Source: Synaphobranchus kaupii (lineage: Eukaryota; Chordata; Actinopteri; Anguilliformes; Synaphobranchidae). Taken from it: a stretch of DNA of 64,000 nucleotides. Shown in pieces: positions 24,341 to 35,607 of the stretch. The stretch's first letter is position 1. Each line of letters begins with the position of its first letter. The notes below the pieces were generated by a model. It saw nothing but the letters and a program-made list of their open reading frames with translations. It was not told the DNA's origin and did no database searches. Both the position numbers and the translations under genes were made by a program. The stretch lies in contig CM056377.1 of NCBI GenBank assembly GCA_029718625.1, positions 108,579,034 to 108,643,033 on the forward strand, read 5' to 3'.

Positions 24341-27300
24341 CAGCATCAACATCATTTTCATACGAATATTAATAATATTATTTTGTGGTATTATTATTAT
24401 TATGTGTATTGTCTGTATGATACATATCCTTTCAAAGGACGTATACATATACAGAAAATATAGGCTACAGAATACCTCAACAGAAGCCTGAGCCCAGATT
24501 TAGTGAAAAATAACAAAATCGAACGAATGTACTGTTCTGTATTCTCAAATAAGCACGATTGTGTCGCCTAAATATGACACACTTATTAATATGTCGCCTA
24601 TGTCTTTAAATGGAATAAATTCGGACTGTTCCCTCGTGCTGTCTTTGCTCATGCTTCATACTACACAAGCCTGTAGACGTTGTAATCTAGATTACATGTT
24701 CATGTTTAAAATGTATTGCAATCTGTCAGTAATTCCCAGAGAATTGTCATAATGAACCTAGGGTTTGTTTAACTCTTTGAAAAGAATAGCACGACAATTA
24801 TATCAGTTATTTCTCCTGACCTGTGCGTCGATTGATCATGCATGCAGACATTTCAAATCTAAGCAGCGTTTACTTTTGCTTTGACTTTGAGTGGTATGAA
24901 ATCTTTGAGGCCTGCAATTTAGCCTGATACCTCTCGTATATAGAGAAGGAAGAGCTGTACAGTGTGTCCCAATGTCAGCAACGAACACTGGGCTGCCGCA
25001 CAAATGACAGACCAAAAAGAAGTAATCTAATGGGTTTACAAGCCCAGCCGCCAAGGGGTAGTGTAGGGGTAGCATGGTGTACAAGCCCAGCCGCCAAGGG
25101 GTAGTGTAGGGGTAGCATGGTGTACAAGCCCAGCCGCCAAGGGGTAGTGTAGGGGTAGCATGGTGTACAAGCCCAGCCGCCAAGGGGTAGTGTAGGGGTA
25201 GCATGGTGTACAAGCCCAGCTGCCAAGGGTTAATGTAAGGGTAGCATGGTGTAGGCTAGAAGTATTGCCAAGACTCTGCAGCCCAACTGAAATCCCTCGC
25301 GGCGCTATCCGTTCAGCACCATCTCAAAGGTTTATCCTTCATTAAATCTTGTTGTGTTTCAGACGTGTCTTGCCACCATTACCTTACACATTCTCTTCCG
25401 TTTCGCTACTTATTCAACTGTAATTATAAACTGCTTCACCAAAATCACCAGGGTCGTCTCAAGCGAGGCGTTTTAATTAACAGGCTTTTAAATTCACAGC
25501 TTCGTAAGTACCGGACAACTGCCGGGCGCACTTATTCCACGTCCTCCCATCAAAGTGTTGTAAGTGATATGCTGCACATGTGAGGCAACCTTTACTTTGG
25601 CTGCCATCTTTTTAAGATTTAAAGAAACTGTGTTATGTCCGCACAGTGCGCTCTCGTGAAATAATTGCCTAAACATTCCACACAACGGTAATATGGCTAT
25701 TTTGACTGTGCTACCCTACATTGCTGATGTAAGGTTCATTGCCATTCATTATCACTCCGACAAAAGCAGGTGCATCGTTGAAATGAACCGAGCAATGCCA
25801 GTCGACGTCTTGTGTTAATAGTTGGCATAGTGGTATGAAAAACGACAATGCCTGCAAATGTTTTCCTATAATGCAGTCCACGGCATGAAGGAAGATCTTG
25901 GCGCACACACACATGTTTATGCAGAAAATCATGTATAAAATATATATTTTTTGTTTGACAGTCTTAGGTTCCGCCGTTAAGAAACTATTTCAGGTAACAC
26001 TACTTGGAAGGCCTACCTATAAGCCTAATTAATCCATTACAATTTTAAGCTTCTTTTGATAGTTCTGTTTAATGTATTTTAAGACTTTATCTACATGTGG
26101 ATATAATGCCAGTGGTAATACAATTTTAAACGATAATCTACCAATAAAAGATAATTTACTAAAATAAAAAATTCAAGTGTTAAAAAAAAGGCGAAGGGGT
26201 TCGCGAAGTACATCGACAGCCTCATAACAAAAGCGCCTAAGTCATTTTTTGGACATTTTGAGATTTTCTGCCTAAATCACTTGATTTATCATTCGTCAAC
26301 AGTGTAAAAATGCTCAAGTCACTGCAGGTCGCTGTGCACTTCCTGAACCACCCTAAGAAAGAGTTAATAAATACTCATTGACGTAGAATTGCAGCAGTTT
26401 TTTGCCTTTTTCTCAAAACTACAAAAAATGACTTAGGCACTTTTGTTATGAGGCTGTCGATATACAGTGCCGATTTTTGTGACAAAACACGTAACCCTGA
26501 AAATTCAGAAATATATACAGTGGCCATTTCCAACAAATAAAATAGGCTAGAGCATACAATGAAACGCTTTCCTTTATTATAAGCAATCAAGGTGCTTTGA
26601 TGTCCTCACAAATCACAAACATACAGTCAATAGTATTTGTTCCCGGTGACTGTTTATAGGGTATTGGTTACAATTTAAAGTTGTGTGCGGTAACGCTTAA
26701 TATAGCGTACAACATAGCACAAGCAAGCACTTGTGCACCGCAGTTCAGCGGGTGTCCCTTCAATAAGAGGATCCACCCACCTGCCAGCCCTACATTTCAC
26801 CAACTTCCTGTTCCTTCACTCCATTAGACAAGCCACTATAATGTGCCCTAAGGTGATTCAAGTGAAATAATGTTACTTTTGCTTCAGGTCAATCGGTCAA
26901 TTGCAATTTTCACCCCCCATTTCCAATCTCTTCTTGTCCTCGCCTGTTATACTTAGCTATCGATTACTTATCATGGGAATAGATCTCTTTCTTCCCCTAG
27001 TCTGTTAACCAATCAAACATTCGTTCTTCACAGAGGAAAGCTCAGATTGGAAAACAGAGGCTGTTGCCTGTATGGTTACATTTTGTGAAAGTTATTGTTA
27101 CATTTTATTTATACAGAGGCTATTTTTACACGGACGTAATTTGATATTCACAGATGGCCAGGCGGCGTTTATGAATTACAATTTAAGTATAGCCTATTTA
27201 TTAATTTATCGCAATTGAGTAGTATTGTAAGTTATTTACTTTGTTTTAATAGACTACTGTTATTATGGGGTAATATATCGTATTATTATGAAGTATTTTA

Positions 27301-27434
27301 TCTTAGTAACACGGCTATGTTATATTCTATAGAGCTAATTAATTAAGTTACATGAAATATTGGCTTTTACGCTCCATTATTAGTATATGCCCTACCTTAT
27401 ACTATCCATAGGCTACTACTACTACTACTACTAC

Positions 27435-27475
<41 letters not shown>

Positions 27476-30400
27476 TGTATTCGTATTATTCTGCATCATT
27501 TATAACTCTTAGGCTATTATACAATATGAACAACTGTAGCCTACCCCCAATCTAAAATGTGATATAGAGCACTGCAAAATACCCATTCTCGGTGAAGAGA
27601 TTAAAATGTATTCCAGAGCTATATGTTTATAAACAGAAAGACATGGTGATGAAAATGAATTAATTCCTCCTCTACATTATTTGCTCTTTTTTGATTGTAT
27701 ACATTATCGTCATAATGTTACCAAATAGGCTTCTTTCTTTTAAGTAGTATTTCTCAATACTAAGCCACAATGATATTGTGTATTCCTCATACAGCAGAAC
27801 AAACAACCTGGTATTTTGTTAAATAAGTCATATTGATCGCCAGATAATTATATAAAAATGTAAATGTAAAAAAGCTTTGCATAAAATATCTAATGAGCTT
27901 TGCTAAACTACATTGATTTTCTAGAATTAATTTCGTAATCACATTCTCAAGGAGTGCATTCTTAGACATGTCACTGAAATACTGTCTTTGTTATAAGAAG
28001 ACGTATTATCAAGCCCTTACTGTTTTTCCACTCGAAACAATAAGGCTATTCAACTGATATTTCCCTGTACTCGAGGGAAGCATTACCATTTATCGTACAG
28101 CTGTAATTCATATCATTTCGATTCATTTTTACCTTTTAAGGGGCGTAATCAGTGGATATCATAATTATTATCAGTATTATAGCCTAGTGAATGTGACTGT
28201 AGGCTACACATAGTTCTATATGAGTCTATAGCCTACAATGTGAGCATTATAATAGGAATACGTAATGCCCAACCATTACATACGCTTATGCTATAAAAAA
28301 AGACATTACTAGCCTACTGCTTTGTTGTTTTCTGGATACATATTAGCCGATAGTTACTGGAAGCTGTTACAGTTATTAGTTAAATCTGTAAAATTATAGT
28401 TCCCATCTAAATAATGTAAATTTGCAGTGGAAACAAAATTACATTTTTATTTTTTCTCTCGTTACCGTTGTTTCTATGAGTTGTGAGTATGAAGCAGCTT
28501 AAAGTAACGTCTGCTATGTGGTTTCTCCCACCTCACAGAAATTCCCCAGTGCGCAGGCTGCAGTCAACACATCCTGGACAAGTTCATACTGAAGGTGCTG
28601 GATCGACACTGGCACTCAAAGTGTCTGAAGTGTGCCGACTGTCAGGCTCTGCTGGCAGACAAGTGTTTCTCGCGGGCGGGGAATGTATACTGCAAAGAGG
28701 ATTTCTTCAAGTGAGTGCATGTTAAATTCTCTCGCATATTTTAATTCCGCAAAAAGATACATAGCAGATAATCATAGATTATAATGCAGCCTTACTGACT
28801 GTTCAGCATTATCTCAAGTGTTGTCGACGAAAAACTGTATAAATTAGCCGATATCACAAATAATTGTCCGCAATTATGCGCTTTCTTAATACGACAGACG
28901 CATATAACATTCCAGACATTTCTTCTTTCCCTAACCTCTTAATATGTGTATGCCTGCTGTAGTCGTGTATTGCAATGCAAAGTTTTTTTTATATAAAAGA
29001 CAGAAAATGCTTATTCTAATGAACATATATAATATCATTTCACGATTTATCATACATTTAGCTGTTATATAAGTGACTTATTACTGTGCAATAACAATGG
29101 ATGACAGTATTATTGTACCTGAATATTTAACCAAGCAATCATGTAATGAACACAGCAGGTGTTGAAATTGGACGCATAAGGCAATGTGATTTTTATTTTT
29201 TTTTGGAGAAAATTAATTATAGTAGCTAAGGAAAATTATTATTAATAACCTTTGCTATGGTAATTTATCAATAGTGTGAGCAGCCATTGACCAAGGACTG
29301 CTACTTCTGGAAAAAAATAACTAGATTAAATTGCTGCGGCGGTACTAAGATGAAGCAAGCTGAGTTGAGTACAGCATTCAGGGCCTGCTTCCAGTCCAGA
29401 TGGGGCTGTAGTTTGCGGCCATGGCCTTGCTGACGTGTCATTCTGGGTTGTCCCTACACTGAAAAAGAATTATGTTGAATTTACTTAAAAAAGTAGTGCA
29501 TCATTTTTGCATACCCTCTTTTAAGTATATTGTACATATTATTTTTCAGTAAACCTTACTTAAAAAGCTCTTGCTGGCAATACTCAAATTTATGAGTTTC
29601 ACTGAACTGTCTTTACTTCAAAAATGAGGTCACCTCAACTTAATTTCAACAACTTTTAATTTTTTAAATAAAGACAGCAGTGAAACTCATAGATTTGAGC
29701 ATTGCCAACAAGGGGTTTTTAAGTAAAGTTTACTGAAAATAATATGTACAATATACTTAAAAGGGGGTATGCAAAAATGATGCACTACTTTTTTAAGTGA
29801 ATTCAACATAATTTATTTTTCAGTGTACAGTCTGCATGGTCCTCCCTAGGTTAGGGAACACCTGTCTTAAATAACAACAGAGGCCAATAGCTGTTTACTG
29901 GTAGGTCAAGGTATAGTCTTTCTTTACCTTTAATATGTGCCGCAAAGCTCCCTCTCAAATATGCATTTGTGTGGAATACTTTACATCCTCTAAATGAGTA
30001 TAACAATTAGCTTGAGCATTTGACTGACTATGCATGCTGATCTGTAGCTAATGACTGTCTGTGGGTTCATTGTCTTCATTGACCAAAATCCATATAATAA
30101 AAATAAAAATTGGCACTGACCTTAGCCGATTGTGTCTTTTACTCATGTAAGTCTAATTTCTGTCCACTGGAACCTTTAATGATTTCATGTATAATAGTTA
30201 TCTGTTCTGGGGAGAGAATCCTGTATGTCATGGAATGTAAGGCAAACATCATCATCATTATGATAATTATCAATCAGATAAACATTGTTGTCTTGCTTGT
30301 GTTGGGGTTTAATGATTATTCCTTCTCAATGACAGGCAAAGGTTTAAAAAAAAGGGTTGTCTTAATTAATCCAGTGTTCTTGTTCTGATAGAGCAATCTG

Positions 30401-33400
30401 ACAGAGAATCCAGACGTTCTCACATTAATTGTCTGTTTGTCCTGGGTATGATACATTCTCTTACTCGGTGGTCTGGTTATTCTGGATCCAATTATCTATC
30501 AATACATGGTGTCATGCAGGGCCATATGAGAGCTGATTTCTTAACCCAACCTCTGATTTCTGACCCAACCAGTTAGACAATCATCTATCTAGTTTGGCAC
30601 ATTTTTACAATTTTGAACCTGAATATTTTAGTCATTGCTGATACTCCAGCAATATTATGCTATGCTGAATATTGGGAAATACAGAGGAGTAAATATATCT
30701 GACTTACGTCAATATGCCAGCACCACTGGCATAAGGAGAAATCCAAGTACTGTACATTTAGTCCTCCATGAATTGGGGTTGACAGCCCCATTCTAGTGGC
30801 TCTCTGTAGAAGATAGTACAACATCACAACCAGCCTGAGGTGGGCACAGAAATAAAAGGTTTAAAATAAACTTTGCATTTTCCCCCTTTCCCCTTTCTCT
30901 CTCCTTTCCTATCCCTTTTTACGATTGAATTTCAGAGGCATTAAAGAAGAAAATTAGGTTTGACTTTTATCCAAAACAGGATCAGTACTGATCAGTACTG
31001 GCTTTTACTAAATCATGTTTGAGGGGTTTTAATGTCAAAAGCTTCAATGAGACCTAAAAAGCTCCCAAGGCAGTGAGTGGAAGCTAACTTTATTAGGTGG
31101 CCCAGGGGACAACAGGAGGATTTTAATGTTAAAACTACCACAGTGTACCAGAGGGATGTGACAGACACAGGAGGATTTAAAACGGCCACAACGTACCATA
31201 GAAATGTGGCAGATAAAGGAGGATTTAAAACTGCCAAGGGTACCATAGATATGTGGCAGACGCAGGACGATTTGAAACTGCCACAGAGTACCATAGATAT
31301 GTGGTAGACACAGGATGATTTGAAACCATTTGAAACTGTCACAATGTACCATAGAGATGTGGTAGACACAGGGCAATTTGAATCTGCCACAGTGTGCCAT
31401 AGAGAGTTGGCAGACACAGGAGGATTGAAAAATTCTACAGTGTACCATAGAGATGTGGCAGACATAGGAGGATTTGAAACTGCCACAGTGTACCACAGAA
31501 ATGATGTGTAAGACGCAGGAGTATTTGAAACTGCCACAGGGTACCATGGAGATGTGGTAGACACAGGACGAATTGAAACTGCCACGGTGTACCATAGAGA
31601 TTTGACAGACACAGGAGTGAGCTGGGAATTCAAAAGGAGTGAGCTAAGGTTGGGAGCTGGATTTCCCAGCAATAATGAGCCCCGGCTGAAGCTTCACCTT
31701 AGTCAAGAGAAAGGGTTTATGTCTCTTTATACATTCTGTGATTTACAACCCTCCCTGAGTCACTGTTTTATTGGTTCTCTCCGGTGTGTTTACCGTGCGA
31801 GCGCTACTGTATTTCTGGGCCCCCAATGCATTGATCCAAGCCATGAATCAAGCTAAAGACCAGCTTGCCAGGACATGAAATGCATTCAACTGCAGTTTCC
31901 CCAATACAACTAATACTCCTAATAATATATTGCGGTTGTTAGTCTGAGAAGTAGTTGGGAACGCAGTGACATTGCTGAAAGCCGGCATTGTTATGCTGTC
32001 ATTTTTGCCACCACTCTCTTACTAAGCCAAATGGATGAGATGAGGTTTCTGGGGCTGTGTTTTTTGTTCCAAGTTGTGCAAGTGTGTATCTGTGTTCCCA
32101 GACGTTTCGGGACGAAGTGTGCGTCGTGCCAACAGGGAATCCCCCCGACGCAGGTGGTACGGAAGGCCCAGGACTTTGTGTATCACCTGCACTGTTTCGC
32201 CTGTGTGATGTGTAGCCGGCAGCTGGCCACCGGAGATGAGTTCTACCTCATGGAGGACGGCAGACTGGTGTGCAAGGAAGACTATGAGACCGCCAAACAG
32301 AATGGTGAGGCATCCATCTTGCCCCAGTGTAGTGCAATCATCCATCATCTCTCACAAGCCATTCATCTCCATTTCCTTCAAATCCTTCACTGTCTTGAAA
32401 TTCGCACAAATTGAGTTGACCGAAATCTTTCACGTAAAAGCATACCTTCCCAGAGAGCGTTTTCTCAGCGACCCCAGGGAGACCTCCCTGACACTGAAAA
32501 TGGGGCCTAAGAAACCTTCTGATGCTGTAGGGGCTTGCATCGGCAGCATGTGCTTATTGCCTGCTCGGATAGGTGGAATTCGCTTAGGTGTCCTGTTCAA
32601 ACAGAACATAGAGGTGTAAAGACGGGGTGGCTCCACCCTAGCGCGTGGCTGCGCGTTACATCCTTGGTGTTGAGACCGCGGGCGGCCCCGCCCGTCTCAC
32701 CGCCGGGAGCCCCGGCCGAGGCCAAACCAGTGTGGGGGGGAGGAGTCACGGCGCGAATCGAGGGCCAAGCCCCCGCAGACGATTCGAAAGCATTTATATC
32801 CGGGGTTCATCAGCCGGGAAGGCGCACTTTTACCCCTTTATTTACAATAATAGAGACGTCGATGGATCACAAGAGACCAGTGGATGGAGAAGAAACAAAA
32901 TCATAAAAATAAAAACATATCCCAGTGGGGTCTCAGCTTCTTGGTTATTAAATCTTAAGTTGGTGTGACCTTTTATGGATTTGATGCTGAAAGCCCCAGC
33001 TTTGTATTTATGGAGATTTCCATGCCCCTCTGATTGATTATGTTAAGTGATGTAATGCACATTTTTAGTGGGGTCCCAATAACTCCCCACTGCTGGCATT
33101 CCCCTGTGAGATTTATGTGCTCTGTAGCTGGAGAGCCAGTGTCTGAGCCGTGCGCAGGGATCTGTAGATCTGTCTGCACGGCCACTCCTCTACAGCTCAC
33201 TTTATCATACATTATTATCTTGACTCTCTGTCCTTTTCCCACGCTTATTAGGCAGAACTGAAAAGGCGCAGGTCAACCCTACCCGAAATTAATTGCATTT
33301 GCGTGGAGATCCACTAAAGGGAAATAATTCTTAATTCTGAACATTTTCTTTTTAATAAATGTTCATAAAACAATAAGTTGCTTTACTGAAATATTAGAAC

Positions 33401-35607
33401 GGGCTGCGCGTACGCTCAGATTTGCTGCAATGAAATCTTGTCTCTTCCTCTCGCAGATGATTCTGAGGCAGGGGCTAAGCGACCCCGGACCACCATCACA
33501 GCCAAACAGCTGGAGACCCTGAAAAGCGCGTACAAGAACTCGCCCAAGCCCGCCCGACACGTCCGCGAGCAGCTCTCCTCCGAAACAGGCCTCGACATGA
33601 GAGTGGTGCAGGTGTGTCCCAGGACAGTGGGGTGTTGTGGGGGAGCGGGTTGTGCATAGTGTTCCAATGAACCCTTTATTTGTATGGACATTACCATGGC
33701 TGTAGGTCAGTGGTCCCCAACCATGTTCCTGTAGGTTTTCACTCCAACCCTAACAAAGAACACCTCATTTGACAGCTAGAGGTCTCGTTGAGCTGCTAAT
33801 TAGTAGAATCAGGTTTGCCAAAATAAGGTTAAGATGAAAACCTACAGGTAGAACTCCAGGAATAGTGTCGGGGACCGCTGCTGTAGGTGGTGTGGCATTA
33901 TCCATGGGGGCAGTAGATCCAATCTGGTGACAAACCATTTTCGCAACACACAAAAAAGTGATTCGACCACTTACATAAATTTTAGTGATCAAACTCTTCT
34001 GCTCTTCTTTCTTTCCATAACGGCAGGTATGGTTCCAGAACCGGCGTGCCAAGGAGAAACGTCTGAAGAAGGACGCTGGACGGCACCGCTGGGGCCAATT
34101 CTACAAGACTGTGAAGCGCAATCGAGGGGGCAACAAGACGGAGAAAGAAAGCTCGGCGGAGGACGGGGGTCTGAGCGACAGTGAGCTGAGCTTCAGAGGT
34201 CAGAGCCCAAACATCTCTACCGTCTCCGTTCTTCTTCTTCCCCTTTCCGTCTCTTGGACTTCCTTCAAATAGCCCCCGATAAAAAAGGAAGGCTTCAGCC
34301 TCAGATTTTAGATATTAACATGTTTTATGATTATTTCTGTTTGTTCGCAAGCGCGTTCTTGAGACCCGTAAAAATCTCAAGCCTCTTTTAAAAGGAGGCC
34401 TTTTTTTTTTTTACGAGAAACGAAAAGGCTGTCGCACAAACTCTATAAAGCAGGTGAAGCTTTTAGTCAATTAGCGGGAAAGTGCTCTGGGGCATTGTTG
34501 ATATTGAAACAGCACTTGAGGGATCGAGCAGAAGCATTGAACATGGCATATGGAGAACCCCTTATGTGGGCTGAGGGCAAATCACAACTGCTCTGCCCGT
34601 GCCACACTGAACCCCAATAAGAAGCCATTCCATTATCACCTAATGCTGTAAACCTATGCCATTTTTATATCAGCATGACAAATGTCATCTCAGTAAATTT
34701 TGCAGTATGAGCACTTAATTTAGTTTGAAAAACATATTGCTTCAGTTTGTTAAAGAAAAAGTCACTTTCCTGATGAAGGTCCACACACTCTCAGAAATAA
34801 AGCTACAGTGGAGGTACATTTTTCTTCTTTAAGGAACAAATTTCCCAAATGTACCCTGAAAGTACAATAATGTTCTATGTGGGTACTAGTTAGTACCTTT
34901 TCAAACAAAGAAGGTAATAATTAATTACGTATTGCTGTCTAGGGGTAGACGTTTTATGTACCTATAGGGTACCACCCCAGTGACAAGCGTTTGTACCTTT
35001 TTTAGGTACTTTTTGTGCCTTTTTTTTCTGAGAGTGCATAGATTGAAATGATGACTTAAAAAAGTTTGTTTGGGGTCCAACAATAGTGTGAATGCACGAT
35101 CATTTCCTATGCCAAAGAAAAAGATGATAACACTGCGCGTTCACCAAATCACTGGCACACGCAATATGGAAACACCCTTGTGCTGTTATACTGACATATC
35201 TCCTTTCTCTCCCCACAGAGGACCAGATCCTGTCTGACCTGGGCCACACTAATGGCCTGTACGGGAGCGTCGCTGAAGTCGGGAATGGGAATCTGCTAAA
35301 TGGAGGCTTCTCTCTGGACGGCGCCGGCCAGCCTTACCATGACTTGCGGGCAGGCAGTCCGTACGGCCTCCCCCAGTCGCCGTCCTCCATCACCTCCCTG
35401 CCCGGCCACACCCCACTGCTCAACAACCTGGGCTTCACTATGGACAGCATCATGGCGCAGGGCGGCCAAGGTGGCGTTGGCCAGGCGCTCAGGGCCATGG
35501 CGGGGGGTCCCACCTCTGACCTCTCTACGGGCAGCAGCACGGGGTACCCAGACTTCCCCACCAGCCCCGCCTCCTGGCTGGACGAGATGGACCACTCCCA
35601 GTTCTAA
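22403..35607 (+). CDS. lhx4: LIM/homeobox protein Lhx4, complete six-exon gene
   Basis: Coding exons: 22403-22481, 28539-28710, 32102-32304, 33457-33611, 34027-34198 and 35219-35607, totalling 1170 bp (389 codons plus stop; human LHX4 is 390 aa). All junctions are GT-AG and in phase. Layout: unique N-terminus (1-30), LIM1 (about 31-81) and LIM2 (about 90-144) with all zinc ligands, homeodomain (about 158-217) with [11 protein letters not shown] in helix 3, then a Ser/Gly/Pro-rich C-terminus ending in [10 protein letters not shown]. Lhx4 is a nuclear transcription factor acting with LDB cofactors in pituitary and ventral motor-neuron development. The N-terminus (MMQSA...VKGLPE.LGVPMQ) is of LHX4 and not LHX3 type, and the qsox1/acbd6 neighbours agree. 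The start is 22403; an in-frame upstream ATG at 22328 has a poor context. No disabling change is seen. Confidence 0.97.
22670..22918. repeat. (TG)n ... (TG)n ... (CA)38 tracts in lhx4 intron 1
   Basis: TG at 22670-22712 and 22782-22807, then CA at 22843-22918. The TG and CA blocks are reverse complements, so the nascent RNA can fold into a long hairpin starting less than 200 nt after the exon 1 donor. Confidence 0.97.
24274..24340. repeat. Opposed (ATT)n/(AAT)n microsatellite
   Basis: ATT units (24274-24289), a GTAGTAA junction, then AAT units to 24340. The two halves are inverted and form a short AT hairpin. Confidence 0.95.
25038..25252. repeat. 43-bp minisatellite, 5 copies
   Basis: Five head-to-tail 43-bp units starting ACAAGCCCAGCCGCCAAGGG and ending GTAGCATGGTGT. 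The first four are essentially identical; the fifth has a few substitutions. Open minus-strand frames over it are artefacts. Confidence 0.97.
26212..26460. mobile_element. Palindromic MITE in lhx4 intron 1
   Basis: Left end ATCGACAGCCTCATAACAAA; the right end is its reverse complement (TTTTGTTATGAGGCTGTCGA), both followed internally by CCTAAGTCATTTTTT. About 250 bp with a unique middle and no coding capacity. Superfamily unresolved. Confidence 0.85.
27413..27474. repeat. (CTA)n(TAA)n compound microsatellite
   Basis: About seven CTA units followed by about thirteen TAA units. Confidence 0.95.
28539..28710 (+). CDS. lhx4: lhx4 exon 2: LIM domain 1
   Basis: 172 bp after acceptor CCTCACAG (28538), ending before donor GTGAGT (28711). 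Encodes LIM1 with ligands C31, C34, H52, C55, C58, C61, C78 and D81 by this model's numbering. It mediates binding to LDB-type cofactors. The last two bases (AA) join A of exon 3 to give Lys84. Confidence 0.97.
29457..29825. mobile_element. Fold-back MITE with TA target duplication
   Basis: Starts CACTGAAAAAGAATTATG and ends as the inverse (CATAATTTATTTTTCAGTG), flanked by TA at 29455-29456 and 29826-29827. The arms are inverted repeats of about 160 bp (for example AGTAGTGCATCATTTTTGC on one side and its complement on the other), leaving a short loop. A TA duplication suggests mobilisation by a Tc1/mariner-type or similar transposase. Confidence 0.88.
31119..31617. repeat. Diverged 48-bp minisatellite, about 10 copies
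   Basis: Unit about 48 bp (consensus ACCATAGAGATGTGGCAGAC, then ACAGGAGGATTTGAAACTG, then CCACAGTGT) with substitutions and small indels in every copy. Because 48 is a multiple of 3, frames stay open on both strands (up to 219 codons on the minus strand). The unit-by-unit divergence shows no codon-position bias I can see, and the array is intronic. Confidence 0.93.
32102..32304 (+). CDS. lhx4: lhx4 exon 3: LIM domain 2
   Basis: 203 bp after acceptor TTCCCAG (32101), ending before GTGAGG (32305). Encodes [19 protein letters not shown] onward: LIM2 with C90, C93, H112, C115, C118, C121, C141 and D144, ending ETAKQN plus the G of Asp152. An open frame beginning at 32031 runs through intron 2 into this exon and is not the true start. 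Confidence 0.97.
32305..33456 (+). other. lhx4: lhx4 intron 3 (1.15 kb)
   Basis: Donor GTGAGG, acceptor CTCTCGCAG. Unique sequence with a GC-rich stretch at about 32640-32770; no mobile element recognised. Confidence 0.85.
33457..33611 (+). CDS. lhx4: lhx4 exon 4: homeodomain N-terminal arm, helices 1-2
   Basis: 155 bp after acceptor CTCTCGCAG (33456), ending GTGCAG before donor GTGTGT (33612). Encodes [19 protein letters not shown] and the rest of helices 1-2 up to MRVVQ. The break lies inside the homeodomain just before VWFQNRR. Confidence 0.97.
33708..33880. mobile_element. hAT-type MITE with perfect 8-bp target duplication in lhx4 intron 4
   Basis: 173-bp palindromic element starting CAGTGGTCCCCAACCATG and ending GTCGGGGACCGCTG, flanked by identical octamers CTGTAGGT (33700-33707 and 33881-33888). 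An 8-bp duplication and CAG...CTG ends identify the hAT superfamily. No coding capacity. It makes up over 40% of the 415-bp intron. Confidence 0.93.
34027..34198 (+). CDS. lhx4: lhx4 exon 5: homeodomain helix 3 and basic linker
   Basis: 172 bp after acceptor ACGGCAG (34026), ending AGAG before GTCAGA (34199). Starts [19 protein letters not shown], the DNA-recognition helix with Q50 and N51 (homeodomain numbering), then HRWGQFYK, a Lys/Arg-rich stretch and an acidic SDSELSFR end. Confidence 0.97.
34199..35218 (+). other. lhx4: lhx4 intron 5 (1.0 kb)
   Basis: Donor GTCAGA, acceptor TCCCCACAG. The downstream quarter is the CACTCTCAG MITE; the rest is unique and AT-rich. Confidence 0.85.
34786..35036. 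mobile_element. MITE, CACTCTCAG family, copy 1 (lhx4 intron 5)
   Basis: Starts CACTCTCAGAAATAAAG and ends TTTTTTTTCTGAGAGTG. The interior shares AGTGGAGGTACATTTTTC and CAAATGTACCCTGAAAGTAC with the copy at 42540-42771. 251 bp, non-coding. Confidence 0.88.
35219..35607 (+). CDS. lhx4: lhx4 exon 6: C-terminal activation region
   Basis: 389 bp after acceptor TCCCCACAG (35218), ending at TAA 35605-35607. Encodes [10 protein letters not shown], a Gly/Ser/Pro-rich middle with [16 protein letters not shown] and AMAGGPTSD, and the conserved tail [20 protein letters not shown] plus F. Shadow frames on both strands arise from its GC-rich codons. Confidence 0.97.

Larger units (their letters stand above)
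22482..28538 (+). other. lhx4: lhx4 intron 1 (6.1 kb)
   Basis: Donor GTAAGC, acceptor CCTCACAG. AT-rich and mostly unique. It contains complementary TG and CA tracts (22670-22918), opposed ATT/AAT tracts (24274-24340), a 43-bp minisatellite (25038-25252), one palindromic MITE (26212-26460) and a CTA/TAA repeat (27413-27474). Block 26740-27010 is a unique candidate regulatory segment containing ATCGAT and GTTAACCAATC. No further exon seen. Confidence 0.8.
28711..32101 (+). other. lhx4: lhx4 intron 2 (3.4 kb)
   Basis: Donor GTGAGT, acceptor TTCCCAG. Contains a fold-back MITE (29457-29825) and a diverged 48-bp minisatellite (31119-31617); the rest is unique. No additional exon seen. Confidence 0.85.

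Noticed and set aside
32031..32414. Frame beginning [11 protein letters not shown] upstream of lhx4 exon 3
   Set aside because: Its first part is intron 2 read through the acceptor at 32101, and its end reads into intron 3; LIM2 coding is confined to 32102-32304.
22403..35607. Identification as lhx3
   Set aside because: LHX3 homeodomain and LIM domains are similar, but the N-terminus (MMQSA...VKGLPE), the C-terminus and the neighbours QSOX1 and ACBD6 fit LHX4. LHX3 sits beside QSOX2.
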